A model generated the notes under the pieces. That model ran no database searches. It was given only the letters and a program-made list of their open reading frames with translations, and was not told where the DNA came from. This document shows, in pieces, positions 10,080 through 21,382 of a stretch of DNA of 64,000 bases; within the stretch, counting starts at the first letter, position 1, and each line of letters opens with the position of its first letter. Source of the stretch: Gracilaria gracilis (Eukaryota; Rhodophyta; Florideophyceae; Gracilariales; Gracilariaceae); NCBI GenBank assembly GCA_030374805.1, contig JARGSG010000191.1, positions 310,001 through 374,000 of the forward strand. The letters are read 5' to 3'. Made by a program: the position numbers and the translations under genes.

Positions 10080-11750
10080 GTACAGGAACGTGCGGAAGGG
10101 TACGAACGGTCTGAGAAACCCAATAAAGGAGTAGCCGTGCGGTCTATCGTTAGTGCAAACTAGCGAAGAAGACGTTCGGCAGGAGATGCTTGTCGTTTAC
10201 GATTGGGGCCTCGGGAGATCCGACCTACAACTAAATATCGGGTCTGGGCCCCATTACTAACTACTGTACGATCGGTCTAATTTGCACTGTCATTACCAAG
10301 TCCGTACACGTGGCCAACTTGTACGCTGTGCCAACCCGTCCGGCACTTGATCACCAAATCATACACGTGGCGGTGCCACTGCACCAGCCCATCGTGCACT
10401 ACCCCTTCGTACGTGAACGGCTGATCAGACACACTCTGCACCAACTCGGACCCACTATACTACAATGTGAATACTCTACTCTAACCGAATACTGTTGCCC
10501 GAGTGTTCAAGGTGTACTACTATTGAGGCTCTTTTTGAAAATGTGTGAAATCTCCGTGACTGGTGGGAACCTGCTTATTTATTTCCACTGTGAGCGCGTG
10601 ACAGTCGGTGTCCGTAATAAATTTTTGGAAATCGTAGAATGCTGCTCGCAACCCAACGCTACGCCGTCGGGTTCCGGGGCCATCTGTTGTCGCCACAAGC
10701 GCACCTACAGTGGATGACAATGAGCGCTTCCTGAAAACACAAAAATCAAAATGTGTGCGCACATTTTGACAATTGTGTCTGCCCAAAGCCTGATATGCGC
10801 ATACACAAACGGTCGAAATAAACTTGCCTCGCGCCCGAGCGAGGCTGATTGTGTGCGTGCACAAACGGATTTGTGCGAGCCAAATCAGACACGCCGCTGC
10901 CGCCGCCTGCTTCCAGCTTTTCCACACCCCTCTCTCCACCCCACGGCCACACAAACCTTCCTGCTCTCGTCGTAGCAGTCTTTAACCACATCGCCGCCCA
11001 CCACATCGCCGCCCACCACATCGCCGCAGACTACATCACTGCCGCACCCTCCAGCATCTTGAACGCCGCCAACGCGCAAGACACTCATTGGCGCCTCTTC
11101 CACAAACTTTTGGCTGCCATTCAGGTCTTTGCGGCTGCAGCAAATTAAACGCAATTCAAGGTCTCCCCACACGGGGTTTATCTCACAAAAAAGAACGGAA
11201 AGTGCAAAACGCAACCAAATCCTTATCTGCAGCTTTATTTCTGCGTTCGTTAACCAGCACAGCCCACCCTGCGCACGTAGCCCTCACTGCCATCTGCGCC
11301 AATTTCTCTCCTGCACCAGATCGCCTGCAATCTGCAAGCGTCGCGTCGCCGCCCTTCTACCATGTGCGGGTACTGCCATGCGCGCTCTTCGTGGTCAAGA
11401 GCTTGTACTGCTCAGAGACCGACTTTGCCTTTTCAAAACGTTTTTCGTGCCGCTATCTACCTTCCGGCTCCCATCAAGGACCACGTTGCTCTCCCCTAGT
11501 AATACTGGTCGTCTCTGCCGCATTCGCGGGTACGGGCTCCAACAGAGGCCTCCTTCTCATCTCTCTCTTTCCCGCGGCCCCCGCGCCGCCGCCTTCGCCG
11601 CTTCGCCGCGCCAATTCACCACCCTCGCAACCAATCGTTTGGTGACATTGCTTGTGGTGGCATTACCCCCGGCCGCTGCCCGGCAACAGTGTTGATCGAC
11701 ATCTTGTTGCAACGGTGCAGCCTCCACAACGGGGACTGATGACACGCCCC
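10080..11750. other. Presumed 5' end of the chromovirus, then non-coding DNA
   Basis: The CCGNNCGG signature fades out at about 10.3 kb, so the 5' untranslated region/LTR of the minus-strand element probably lies at about 10.1-10.6 kb, but no terminal repeat was recognised. From 10.7 to 11.75 kb there are only short overlapping ORFs. A GTGTGCGCAC palindrome lies near 10,753, and a short GCCCACCACATCGCC-type triplication near 10,990-11,030. I see no gene. Confidence 0.35.
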
Positions 11751-11758
11751 CGACATCC

Positions 11759-11767
11759 CGTATATAA
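11759..11767 (+). promoter_or_regulatory. TATA-like box before the Myb-like gene
   Basis: GTATATAAG lies about 190 bp upstream of the chosen ATG at 11,954, at a plausible distance for a core promoter with a leader. Sequence evidence only. Confidence 0.4.
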
Positions 11768-11953
11768 GTCCAAAAGCCGCGCTGGGCCCCCGATCACCGT
11801 TTCTTTTAAGCGGCCCAGGGCTCCCAATAACCGTCCCTCCCGCCACCCCCGCCACTGTTGAACTCTCCGGACTCGACGGGCCTCCGCGGTTACTGCCTCG
11901 TCCCCCCCCGCCGCAAACGCCTCCGTCCTCCTGGAGCTGTCGTTCCCTCCAAC

Positions 11954-13027
11954 ATGGAACGTGGTCTTCAACACAATGAAAAGGCATTCTTCTCAATGCA
12001 GGATGAGGGGCACGTTCCCTTGTCGGAAGGAACGACTATCCCAATCCGAATGTCGCCTACGCCCGTAGCGGGTAGTCAAGAGCAGCGACCGCCTCCGGAA
12101 ACCATCGTCCTACCAATGAGAAACCAAGAGGAAAGGCCCGCAAATCAAGCGTCAGAGGGAGCACTTGCGGTGAGAAGCAGAGGCGCGGAAGCGCAACTGC
12201 GCACGCCATCGGCCATCCTCACTCGCCAAATTCACCGCCCGCCGATTACAAAGAAGAGAACACCTGTCAAAGGTAAAAACATCCGCAGCAATGCTGGAAA
12301 CCCGGGGGGACGAGGGAGCGGTTCTACCGAGAAGAAAATCGATTCCCTGCTGGACGTTTTGGAAAAGCACCTGCCGGTGGGAAGGGATGAGTGGGAGGTG
12401 GTGCAAAGGGTACATCAATCTCGCTTTCCTGACTTGTCACGCAATACAGACTCGCTAAAGAGAAAGTTTTCAGCTCTGCACTGCAAAAAAGTGCCGACCG
12501 GAGATCCGCACATTCCCGAAGACATAAAGAGGGCAAAACATATACGGGAGGAAATGTCAGAGAGGGTAGACTGGGGGGACGGTGAGGATGTTGAAGAAGT
12601 AGTAGAAGAGTGTTTCGAGACGCCCGAGGTGTGTCTAGACGACACAAACGACCCAGACAAAGGACAAAATTCGGACGCTGACATGGAAAACGGGCGCAGT
12701 AACGCAGAAACTCCGGTAAGCAGGACGCCAAGCAGACAGCCGAGTAGACCCCCATCAGTTAGAGGGGGCCCGGGATTTTTGCCACGGCCTTTAATAAGTA
12801 AGCGCCAATCATCCCCGCCAGACCCGGGCGACGATATAATGTCAATCTATAAGATGACATTGCTCGATGAGCAGAAGCGGCGGGCAGAAGGGCACCAACG
12901 AAGAATACAGGAACGCAAGGAGGAGCGGGTCCGGTGGGAAGAGGAACGGAAGCGCCGTGAGGAGGAACGCGCCGATGAGCGCGAACGTCGTGAGGAGGAC
13001 CATAGAAGGCAGAATAGGTTTATGTAG
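11954..13027 (+). CDS. Myb/SANT-like (DUF6818-type) transposon-associated protein
   Basis: The ORF is 357 residues from the ATG at 11,954 (AACATGG context); the frame is open further upstream but without a better ATG. A trihelix/SANT-like module lies at about residues 115-190, with core words LLDVLEKHLPVG, WEVVQRVH and LKRKFSALHCKK, matching the DUF6818 pattern seen beside transposons in algae, oomycetes and fungi. An acidic linker follows, then a Ser/Pro-rich stretch, and finally a long Arg/Glu coiled coil (ERKEERVRWEEERKRREEE). It would bind element DNA in the nucleus and assist the transposase encoded tail-to-tail at 13,192-14,027. No stop or frameshift interrupts it. The pairing with the transposase is inferred from PIF/Harbinger organisation. 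Confidence 0.7.
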   Translation: MERGLQHNEKAFFSMQDEGHVPLSEGTTIPIRMSPTPVAGSQEQRPPPETIVLPMRNQEERPANQASEGALAVRSRGAEAQLRTPSAILTRQIHRPPITKKRTPVKGKNIRSNAGNPGGRGSGSTEKKIDSLLDVLEKHLPVGRDEWEVVQRVHQSRFPDLSRNTDSLKRKFSALHCKKVPTGDPHIPEDIKRAKHIREEMSERVDWGDGEDVEEVVEECFETPEVCLDDTNDPDKGQNSDADMENGRSNAETPVSRTPSRQPSRPPSVRGGPGFLPRPLISKRQSSPPDPGDDIMSIYKMTLLDEQKRRAEGHQRRIQERKEERVRWEEERKRREEERADERERREEDHRRQNRFM

Positions 13028-13191
13028 ATGCTTATGGTAATGGCCTTCGGAGGCAAGGATTCGTCGCGGACTCCCTTTCAAGACAGCGACAGTTGCTCTG
13101 GAAAGTAGGAGTGGAAGCGAGGAGTGGCCTCTCATTGCCTTCTGGTAACACAACAGCAAATCAACAAATAGACCAAATCCCACAATGATAC

Positions 13192-14027
13192 CTACACAAT
13201 ACCATGAAGGAAGCAGTTTGTCTCAGCGCTAAGATGTGGCATAAACCTTGCTAGAATGTGATTATCACCAACCAAGCGGGTTTGCACATTGAACAGCAAA
13301 GCTGTTGTAAAAAGAATTACCTTTCTCTCCCCCCTTTTCTCATAAACCATACGATCTTTAAGGCGCGGAAACGATCCCTGCAACGCTCGCATACCCCACT
13401 CAGAGGCCTGGCGCATAGATGTAGCCTGCGGTAGAGTAGTGAGCGTTGCTGAATCACCGTCGCACTGTAGAACAGGATCGTGCGAGGACCTAATTAGGAG
13501 AGGAAACTCCCCTTTCGAGAACGCAGAGTCAACAAAGCAGCGTCCCCCGTTGGTTTCAAATACGTATTCCAGTTTCCTGTAGACACCTCCCCAATCCACA
13601 ATGTTAGAGTCGTGCATAGATCCCCGTGCATTTAATGCACATGAAATGATGGTTCCATTAGGAGCGAACACAAATATATTACCTACATAGTGATCATGCA
13701 TCCATCCATTGTAGAAGATGTTCTGTATGACCATATCACCAGACTGCTCCAAATACAATTTTAGTCCATCTGTGACACAGGAAACATCATATAGCATCGA
13801 GTATTTTTACCTACTGCAGCTTGAAACTGAATCAAATCGTCATGACTTGGCATCTCAATCCTTGCATTTGTATCTTTCGAAAGAACACTGAGAACAATTC
13901 GACGTCCAAAACGGAGGAATAAGGAACACAAGGATGCAGTTATTCCAAAGAGTATGCAAAGAACCATTTCAGAACCTCTTTTTCTATTAAATGTAAGAAC
14001 CAATCCAAGACATTGTATCGAATTCAT
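13192..14027 (-). pseudogene. PIF/Harbinger-like DDE transposase, frameshifted
   Basis: Two overlapping minus-strand frames make up one transposase. The first (14,027-13,761) gives a hydrophobic N-terminal region ending in LRFGRRIVLSVLSKD and SHDDLIQFQAAVGK. The second (13,797-13,192) carries a DDE_Tnp_4-type core: a first-Asp region DGLKLYLEQ, then GSMHDSNIVDWGG with the second Asp, then FVDSAFSKGEFP, and a terminal ASEWGMRALQGSFPRLKDR block in the position of the third acidic site. A one-base shift near 13,790 breaks the frame. The product would cut and paste the element in the nucleus. It is convergent with the Myb-like gene. Terminal repeats were not found. Confidence 0.75.
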
Positions 14028-14029
14028 GC

Positions 14030-14660
14030 TACGGGGAAGGCCTCTTCGCGTAACTGTGTTGTGAAGGAGGCGTATAAATCCATTTCTTGAACAGGGAGAG
14101 TACGCGTCATACTTCTCTTTGAAAAGGTTATGAATTTAATAAAATGAGGACAAGTCGTATCCAGTCAGCGTTATTAGGGCTTGATCGTCCCGGAATGAAA
14201 TAGCGTTGAGAACGCAGATTGTTGTGGAAATTGCAGAGCACAAGGAGGGATACGTCGATCTCTACGACGACGCCCTTGTATAGAAAGTCGCTGTCTGAAG
14301 GTAATGCGTTTGCCTTTTGCCCTGTTTTGCAGTAGGAGAAGGGGGAGAATTGCGTGATTAGACAGGTTTGCATTGTATTGTGGAAGGTGGTAATACGTAC
14401 GTTTGCATTTGGCAAATGTGGTGAGCATGAGAACATCATGCGTGATCGCACTGTAGCACATTCTGTGTGCCGGATTTCAGGAGCACATGCCCAGGAGGCG
14501 GTACACTTTTTACTTTAATCTACGCAGTATATGCATTACATAAAATTTGTTTTCCGGAAGCGCTCAATATCACCTTGGTGCACCAAAATCATCCGATTTG
14601 TGTCACATTCCCCTATGTGTGCACCCAAATCACCCGTTGTGTGTCCCTTTCACCTATCCC
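14030..14660. other. Non-coding gap
   Basis: Only short, mutually overlapping ORFs on the minus strand (about 14,128-14,461), with no recognisable domain. It probably contains the end of the Harbinger-like element, but I could not define it. Confidence 0.3.
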
Positions 14661-14666
14661 TGGCTT

Positions 14667-14856
14667 CCAGTGAGCCCAAAATCGGGCTCACTGGAATTTT
14701 GGGTGGGCTCACAGTAGTGAGCCCAGTAGCGAGCCCAATGACGCCCATCTGAGCCCACGGTGTCACTTGGCTCGCTGCTGGGGGTTCCTGGGCTCGCCGA
14801 TGAGCGTTTCTGGGCTCGCCACTGGGCTGGTTGGTGCGCGCCTCTGGGCTCGCTGC
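14667..14856. repeat. Cluster of GAGCCCA/TGGGCTC motifs
   Basis: About ten copies of GAGCCCA or its complement TGGGCTC occur in both orientations within 190 bp, at irregular spacing of 10-30 bp. One pair forms a hairpin (GTGAGCCC-AAAATC-GGGCTCAC). The pattern resembles subterminal transposase-binding repeats or a decayed miniature element rather than a simple tandem repeat. Confidence 0.7.
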
Positions 14857-14920
14857 AGTAGCACTCCCCGCCAGCGCTATTTTAAACAGATACTGGAGAA
14901 TGAAAAACGTCCATTTACAT

Positions 14921-17113
14921 AGCCAATTTGGAAGATATTACTCCCTACCAGGACACAAACGTATCGTCAATTTACACCCTGTGGTGCAATTTGGAACAGG
15001 CTCCGCCTCTTCTCATCTCGTTACCGCGGCTCTCACAAGAGAATCCAAACCCTCAGCCACTGTTCTGTTGCTGTCAAAAGCCCCCAATACGGGTTTAGTG
15101 GCTTCATCTCGATGATGGCGTCTCGGCCAACGCGCTATCGGCAAATCTTCAAACAGTAACTTCTTCTGTTTCTCTCTTGTTTCCTTTGGCGTCTTCGCCG
15201 GCCCTGGTCCAGTATTCTCTTTATCACTACTCCACTCTTCCATGCCGGGGCTCTTTCGCCTTCCTGAAGTCAATTTACTTGTCTTGCGCGACCTTAACGC
15301 CTCCAGTTTTGCCTTGATTTGTCCGACGGTCAACAGTTCAGTCTCATTTTTAGCTCCGAGAACTTTCTTCGTAATATTTGGAGCACATAATTTCCGTACC
15401 GGACCGACTTGGTTCCACAACACTTGTTCGACAAAATATCGATTCCGAACTAGAAGCCCCACTTCGGCGACCAACATTGACGGTCGGTTACTCGGAGATG
15501 TCATATGATGTATCTTCTTCATCGGTAACCTATTCCTACGGGTGTGAAGTGTTGAAAGCGTTTGCAAATCGAACTTATAGTGATTGATGACGCAACCGCT
15601 CTGCAACATTCTATGACTTTCAGTCTCTTCGTTCTCTCGTTTGAATGGTTGTAAGAAGCGGAAATTCATAGGCCACAATCTCGCTTCTCGAAACGCTCTT
15701 TTCGCAACTCCCGCTGTAATTGCATGGAACCCAGCGACGCCCATCTTGGTCTTCAGCATAACATTTGAATGGGAGATGTAGCTTTGTTGCATCAGCTCAT
15801 CCTGCGTTCTGCGTATGTTCACCTGGAACAACTTTTTCACAGATTTATCGCAAAATTGTAGGAAATGTGTAGTGTTTGCCGGAAGCTTGATTACCAAGAT
15901 ATTCGACGATTCAAATATTTCCAGCCATTCCACACTATCGCACGAACTGTGCCCGTCAAGCGTGAGAAGCACGGGGTCTTCTTTTCGGACAATTGTGCGC
16001 ATATATCGGGTCAGGTGTTCGGCCACAAGATGTATATTGTCGGTGGTAACCCATTCTCACTCATGACTATGCAGGTGTCGTCGCGGTACCAATCATTTTT
16101 CGTAAGCCAGTGCGGTCTTCCATCTGGTTCCTGGAAGTCCTTGCGTTGAAGAGGAGCAAGCCAGCTGGACATCTTACGATTGCCGGCGACGATCATTAGC
16201 AATGGTGCAACATGTCCAGCGGCAGACACAGCAATGCCCGCAGTGACATGCTTTCCATTTTCTTTCATTGAAAGACGCGTTCCTCCAAGATTGCTGTTGG
16301 CTGGACAGAAACACCTGGCTCTTTTTCCAAACTCACGCATGATACTTGTTTTATCGTAGTTCCAGACACGTTTAGGATCATTAAAAATTCCCGGATGATT
16401 CTGCTTTAATTCCTCTAAGACTGCTTTAAGTGACCGAATGTGAGTGTAGGACTGAGCCGCCAATCTAGCTGCTGTCCTTTTTTCCGCGTTACGGTACACT
16501 AACTGCCTGTGGATAGCACGGAATCGACGCAGTGTATCAGTTGAGGGTAGAATGTTCTTGAATCCAATACGATTGTCTGCCCCAATAATTCCGAGGAGCA
16601 TTTTCATTTGCGTGTAGCCAATTGCAAAGCCCCGTCGAGCGGCTTCGAACGCGCGGTTTACGACCAGTAGCTGTTGAGGTATTTCTACGGAGAATCGTCT
16701 TCCCGCATGGTGAGTTACTGGGTCCAAAAGCCGCTGTAGTGCCTGTCGGTTGTTATCTGTAAAATCTCTGCTGATCTCTTGTACGGTGGTGCATGATACG
16801 TCCGTCTCCCCCGCTGTCTGAAGAATGGAAAGCCCTTTCTGTAGAAGCTGTAGCGCCGCCTCTCAACGCAGTTTTTCCAGTTCTCTTTCGGAGTTCTGCT
16901 TTTTGTAGTGTGCGCTCACTACGCGCATTGACTTCGGCAAGGTGCAGGCACATGCCGAGAAGGAACAGTCAGTGTGAAGTAGAAGTGTTGTTGCGAGAAG
17001 TAGTGTGGGAATCAGGAGTAGTAGCAAGGCTTAGGGTATCAATTCAACCCTTGGGAGATTGGGAGGCTGACAAATTCCCTGTGTCAAATTGAGCCGTGTG
17101 CCAATTTGAGCCT
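14921..17113 (-). mobile_element. Decayed pogo-like element 1
   Basis: The transposase relic at 15,013-16,953 is flanked on the left by AGCCAATTTGG (14,921-14,931) and on the right by CCAATTTGAGCCT (17,101-17,113). These are inverted versions of the motif that also borders two other pogo-like elements in the window. No clean TA target duplication is visible. Boundaries are proposals. Confidence 0.5.
15013..16953 (-). pseudogene. Pogo-like DDE_1 transposase relic 1
   Basis: The relic spans at least three open segments in different frames. The N-terminal part (from ~16,953, then 16,727-16,011) contains the helix-turn-helix/CENP-B-like region and the first catalytic Asp in VWNYDKTSI. A one-base shift near 16,020 leads to 16,026-15,013, with the second Asp in LTLDGHSS and the distal block LPANTTHFLQFCD. 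The C-terminal tail is basic with a KEN-like charged stretch (SDKENTG). DDE_1/pogo transposases act at TA sites as nuclear cut-and-paste enzymes. The frameshifts make this copy inactive; the core residues are still readable. Confidence 0.8.
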
Positions 17114-17135
17114 TTGAGAAGGTTAGCCGTCGCAC

Positions 17136-19305
17136 AGGCTTAATTTGGCACAGATATTGTGCGCTGGAAACAGGCAAATGCAGAGCTGAAAACAAAGGTT
17201 CTGAGCAACCTTTTATTGCGTTCATCAGCAAGCCCTTCCCTGAGGGTTTAATTTGGCAATCCGGCGTCGCGCTGCACTATCAGAGTTAACGGTAATAGAC
17301 TATAAAAAACAAGACTGATGTTGCTTCTTGTTGCATACTAAACCCATGGCCAGTGCCTCGCGGTCTTTTTGCGAATGATCTCCATTTAGCTATCGGTAGG
17401 TCGTCAAAAACCTTATCACAAAGCAATTCACAGACATAGATCACGCTTTCTCTATTACTGACCCTCGTTTTCCTTCTCATCTTTACTATTCACTGCAGAA
17501 AAATAATCTTGTTTTTTAACGCACTGACAGTTAGAGCTTCAGCAGGCAACATTACTTACGGTAACCACAACGCTAGAGCTCCACCTGGATTTATCTTGGC
17601 GTTCTCTATTTATTGGTGTAATAAATTGCTCTGGGCGCCAAATAACACTGTCTGCCGAACGTTTCTGCTGCAAAATATTATCAATTTGCCGCAAGAACGT
17701 GGTTGAGTTCTTAAAATCGGAAGACAATCTACGAGCCTTCTTTGCGATTGCATCATCCGCGAGCCAAGAACTCCCTATCTGTGGCACATCGACTCTCGTA
17801 CTACGTTCTGGTTCCGGATTTGGGGCCTTTGCAAAGCTCATGATATTCTCTGGATCAAACTAAAACAATCGAAAATTAAGAAAGCTTCTCATCGCTAGTC
17901 CTGCGTCCACCCTTCTGTACAAAGATGCTGCTAGCTTCATTATTACCGAAATATTTCCGTTGAGGTAAGCCCCATTGTACAAGAACACATATATTGCGTC
18001 TCGGACATCCTCCTGAAACATTTTGTTAATTCGATCAACACAAGGTTGCAGAAAATGAAACGTATTGGCCTGCAGCTGCGCAAATTCGATATTATTTGCA
18101 GTGGCCACCCCAATCCATTCGGTACCCTTTCTTGAACTGTGCCCGTCGACAAAGAGCAGTAAATTTTGGTCTTGTGGAACGAGCCTACGCACGAATGAAT
18201 TGAAGTTCGAAATGACGTCCGGCAGAAGCTCCTTTGTTATTGAACCCTTCGCGCTGCAATCCAACTTAGTCCCTTTTGGAAGCCAATTTTCATCCGCAAG
18301 CCACTTATAATTCTAAGAATCCTAAGGAAGTTTTGTCGATACTCTATACGGTGTTGGTTTCATCAAGCTCTTTACCAGATTTTTTCCTTGCGCGATGAGA
18401 AACATGGGCGCGATATGTCGCGCTGCAGAGTTTATTATTAATGAGGTCAGATGTTTCCCGCTCTCTTTCATCCTCATCCGCAACCCTCATTTACGTCTGT
18501 TAGCAGCGTTGAAACCCCACTACCGCCGCCCGTATGAAGCATTAATAGCAGTTTCATCTTAATTCCACACTTTGAAGAGATTTGTGAACACTTCTGGCAT
18601 CTTCGGTTTTAGCTTGTGGATAACGGCTACTAAGGTTGGCTGATGTTCTGAGTTTCGGGCCGTGATGCGCATTGTGACAATGTTTTCTGTTCTTCTCATT
18701 GTCAGATCCCAGTTACGGGCGCAAAACGAACGCAGAGCATACGGTGTAGGTAATTCATTGTCGTATGATTGGCGACCATCCTTTGCTATCTGTGCCATCA
18801 TCGCCAACATTTCCTGTTCACCCATCGTTAATCCTCGTTCAGAGACAAATGTTGCTTTGTCAACCAACATTTTGTCTTCTTTTTGCGGTAGTACAGGCTT
18901 TCGTCCCGGATAGTGTGCTGTTGGGGTGAGACGCTTATGGAGTTTGTCCTTATTCCCGTCATTTATGGCCTTCTTGATTCGATATATTGTTCGTTTGCTC
19001 ATTAATGTTGCAACGAAAACATCTGCGACTGTTTTATGAGCCCTGATGAGGTCTGCAGCTTGTCTGCGGCGTTGGTGCAAGTCTTCACGTCTATTTTTGG
19101 TCAGCCCTGAGTTTAGCCGTCTGCCGTCTCATGGACAACGACATTGTAGATGCCATGGCATGTTCAATCCTGTTGAGCCTTCGAGAGGTAGAACCAAATT
19201 GGGTTGGAGATCTGGGAGCCCATTAAAAGCAACAGAGTGTATATTAATGTTTGACCTGTTCGAAATTTGGCTGCGCCAAATTGAGCCATTTGCAAAATTG
19301 AGCCT
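17136..19305 (-). mobile_element. Decayed pogo-like element 2
   Basis: Proposed ends are AGGCTTAATTTGG (17,136-17,148) and, inverted, CAAAATTGAGCCT (19,293-19,305). Further subterminal copies of the same word lie at 17,226-17,238 and 19,277-19,287. It abuts element 1, so the two may have inserted side by side. No TA duplication is evident. Confidence 0.5.
17539..19080 (-). pseudogene. Pogo-like DDE_1 transposase relic 2
   Basis: Segment 19,080-18,559 encodes a helix-turn-helix N-terminus (TLMSKRTIYRIKKAI, GRKPVLPQKEDKMLVDKA, PTPYALRSFCAR) and reaches the first catalytic region at LFKVWN. After a broken stretch, 18,264-17,860 has the second Asp in LLLFVDGHSSRKGTEW and the distal block LQANTFHFLQPCVDRINK, where the usual Asp is displaced. 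Segment 17,841-17,539 resembles the tail after the catalytic domain. It is more degraded than relic 1, with at least two frame changes and stops. Confidence 0.75.
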
Positions 19306-19309
19306 GTGT

Positions 19310-19735
19310 GAGGGATACCCTGGGCTTGCTGGTCTGAGTACCTTGGGCTCAGTGCAGTATATGTCCAAACCGTAAATCGGCAATTACCAAACTTTGTGGG
19401 ACGCGACTCAGTATACTGGCTCTATCTCTGAAACTCTTTCGCCGACTGGCTCCTGACTCCTCAAAGATGTAGAACACACTCTCTCTCATCATTGGTGTTG
19501 AATAGTAAACAAATTATTGTTTACGATGTACGCTATATAGACAACAACCAACTGCTTCAAACAGCTCAGAAAGCAAGATTCTCTAAAATAAACAAGAATA
19601 TTCGTTTTGCAGCGCACATGTTCGTTCAATGCGTTCAAACCGTTGAAACAACCTCTGCTTGAACTGTCTTTGACACGTTTCATGTGTCCCAAAACCAATT
19701 GCCCTAGCTCAACGTAGTTACTTCTCGCGCCTTAC
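19310..19735. other. Non-coding gap between pogo relics
   Basis: Only short ORFs without recognisable content. Confidence 0.3.
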
Positions 19736-19739
19736 GAAT

Positions 19740-20197
19740 TTGAGCAAGACGCTCAAATCTGATGCTTTTATCTAGCCCTAACTGAACAAGGCGTTTGACA
19801 TCCGCCTTTGGTTCTTTATAAGCTGAAGCTATTTGACGGATTGCTGTCTCTCGTTTTTGGCATAACGAGCTGCTTCCCGCTGCGCAAGCGCCTCCATAAC
19901 AGCCACCGATGTCAAATGCGCGCCAGCAGTTGTGTTGATCCGAACGTGGTCTTCTTTCTCCACTGCTGCATCTCGCAGCAAAGTACCGTGCCTCTTCTCA
20001 AACATCCCAAGCAATTCCTGGACCGTAACGGGGTCGACTCTCTGACCGTTCGAATCGATCATACACTTTTCCAGTGGAGCAAAATAGGCTGCACCAATTC
20101 CATATCCCAAACACCAGTCTTATGAAAACCAGATCGAATGTTTCGCACAGTGTGTGAGCTATAATATGCAATACCTATGCATTGGCCGACGTCAAAT
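19740..20197 (-). pseudogene. Pogo-like transposase C-terminal fragment (relic 3)
   Basis: Two minus-strand frames join across about 20,060-20,110. The upstream part reads FDVGQCIGIAYYSSHTVRNIRSGFHKTGVWD, which matches the post-catalytic block of pogo transposases (an I+.GF..TG+W signature). The downstream part (20,110-19,829) is a helical tail (QELLGMFEKRHGTLLRD, MEALAQREAARYAKN). The 5' remainder is cut off at about 20,198 where the LTR-like block begins, which suggests the retroelement inserted into this older transposon. Confidence 0.5.
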
Positions 20198-20706
20198 GCT
20201 GTCGTACAAATACCGATAAGATGTGGGGTCGGCGTGGTACGGGGAGCGCCCGAGGGCTCCACCTCCAGGGGAAGAACACACAGCCAATATGGTATTAGGG
20301 CACCTAAAAACCGCAAGGGCAAACGGTGGGGCAAATAGTCTAGACCGTGTAGGTGTACGGTAGTAGACGTTGACGCACGGTAAACCCTGAGTAGTAGTAG
20401 AGTAGCAAGTGACCAAGATGGTATAGTTACTGCCCAAATGGTGCCTGACTTTATAATACCCGAGGGGAAGGGGAAAGGCAAGGTTCACCACAATATATAC
20501 AAGGCGCACCGACACCGATCTCCCATGCCGGCATGACTTCATCAGCTGCGCCCATGACCTACTGTCATGGACCAGAAGGGTTAAGCTAAACCAAACTAGA
20601 AATTATATATTATAAAATAGAGAATACCAATTGGGTAGAGTGCAGCCAGCAAGGCGCACCAGTAGGCACAAGTGGCACCAACCCACTGAGGTCTCATTGT
20701 ACTACA
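20198..20706 (-). repeat. LTR-like block of an unclassified retroelement
   Basis: On the minus strand a purine run AAGAAGGGGGCC (20,707-20,718) is immediately followed by TGTAGTACAATG, the classical polypurine-tract/LTR-start arrangement. The block contains a TATA-like TATTATAAAG about 250 bp in. It can end at a CA near 20,198, exactly where pogo-like coding sequence resumes, giving about 509 bp. I found no second copy in the window, so it is either the 3' LTR of a truncated element or an isolated one. Confidence 0.5.
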
Positions 20707-20743
20707 GGCCCCCTTCTTATCTTGAACCACGCCCCAGTGGCTC

Positions 20744-21382
20744 CTAGATTTTCCTACCAATTTGGTTACATCGTCGTTCCAATTCGGTCAACGTCGCAGC
20801 CATCGTGCCATTTCGCGCCATGCGTCGCGCCCGCTTTGCGATATGGAACGTACTCTGTTCACCATCTCGGTCACCGGCCAACAGCGAATTGCTCATTCCC
20901 TTTTGTGGTTTGGGCGCGGCACTCGCCCATTGCATATTTTCAAGGTTCGCCCATCAGCACGCGGTTGCGAACACCTTTACGGATTCAGGGCTTTGATCGC
21001 CTTTCTTGCGTCTGCCCATCCATTGAAGTACGCGGTGCGGCTTTGAGCTCCCGTGCACACTGTAACCTGAACGATTTTGGCGCACACTTGGTTGCGGCGT
21101 GTCTCGCTGTTCCTTTGAGATTTCGTCTTTGTCCCTTCGAGGTGCTGCTTTCGTCTCCTTTGAGTGTTTTCTACCGTCACCCTTTCCGGTTATATTTGAT
21201 ACCCCATTGCTGTCTGTCTGTGCTAGCTCGGGCCTTCGTGGCCTCCCGCCCGACCGACAAGGTTTAAATGGTTCATGGTGACCCCCGATCTTTCCCTCAA
21301 CCACGTTGATAGCCGTGGTACTAGCGTACGGACTCGCACCCGTAGCAGTAGAAGACGATTGTCGGTTCCCTATGTTGGTCAA
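20744..21382 (-). pseudogene. Hydrophilic ORF next to the LTR-like block
   Basis: One minus-strand frame is open from 21,382 to 20,744 apart from a single TGA near 20,951. The product is Ser/Arg/Lys-rich and of low complexity, ending LTELERRCNQIGRKI. No family is recognised. It lies just upstream of the polypurine tract and LTR start on the same strand, where the 3' end of a retroelement coding region would be. It overlaps the plus-strand ORF at 21,275 and both cannot be equally real. Confidence 0.3.

Noticed and set aside
10310-10717. 135-codon plus-strand ORF at the chromovirus 5' end
   Set aside because: No domain, composition unlike its neighbours, and it lies where untranslated/LTR sequence is expected.
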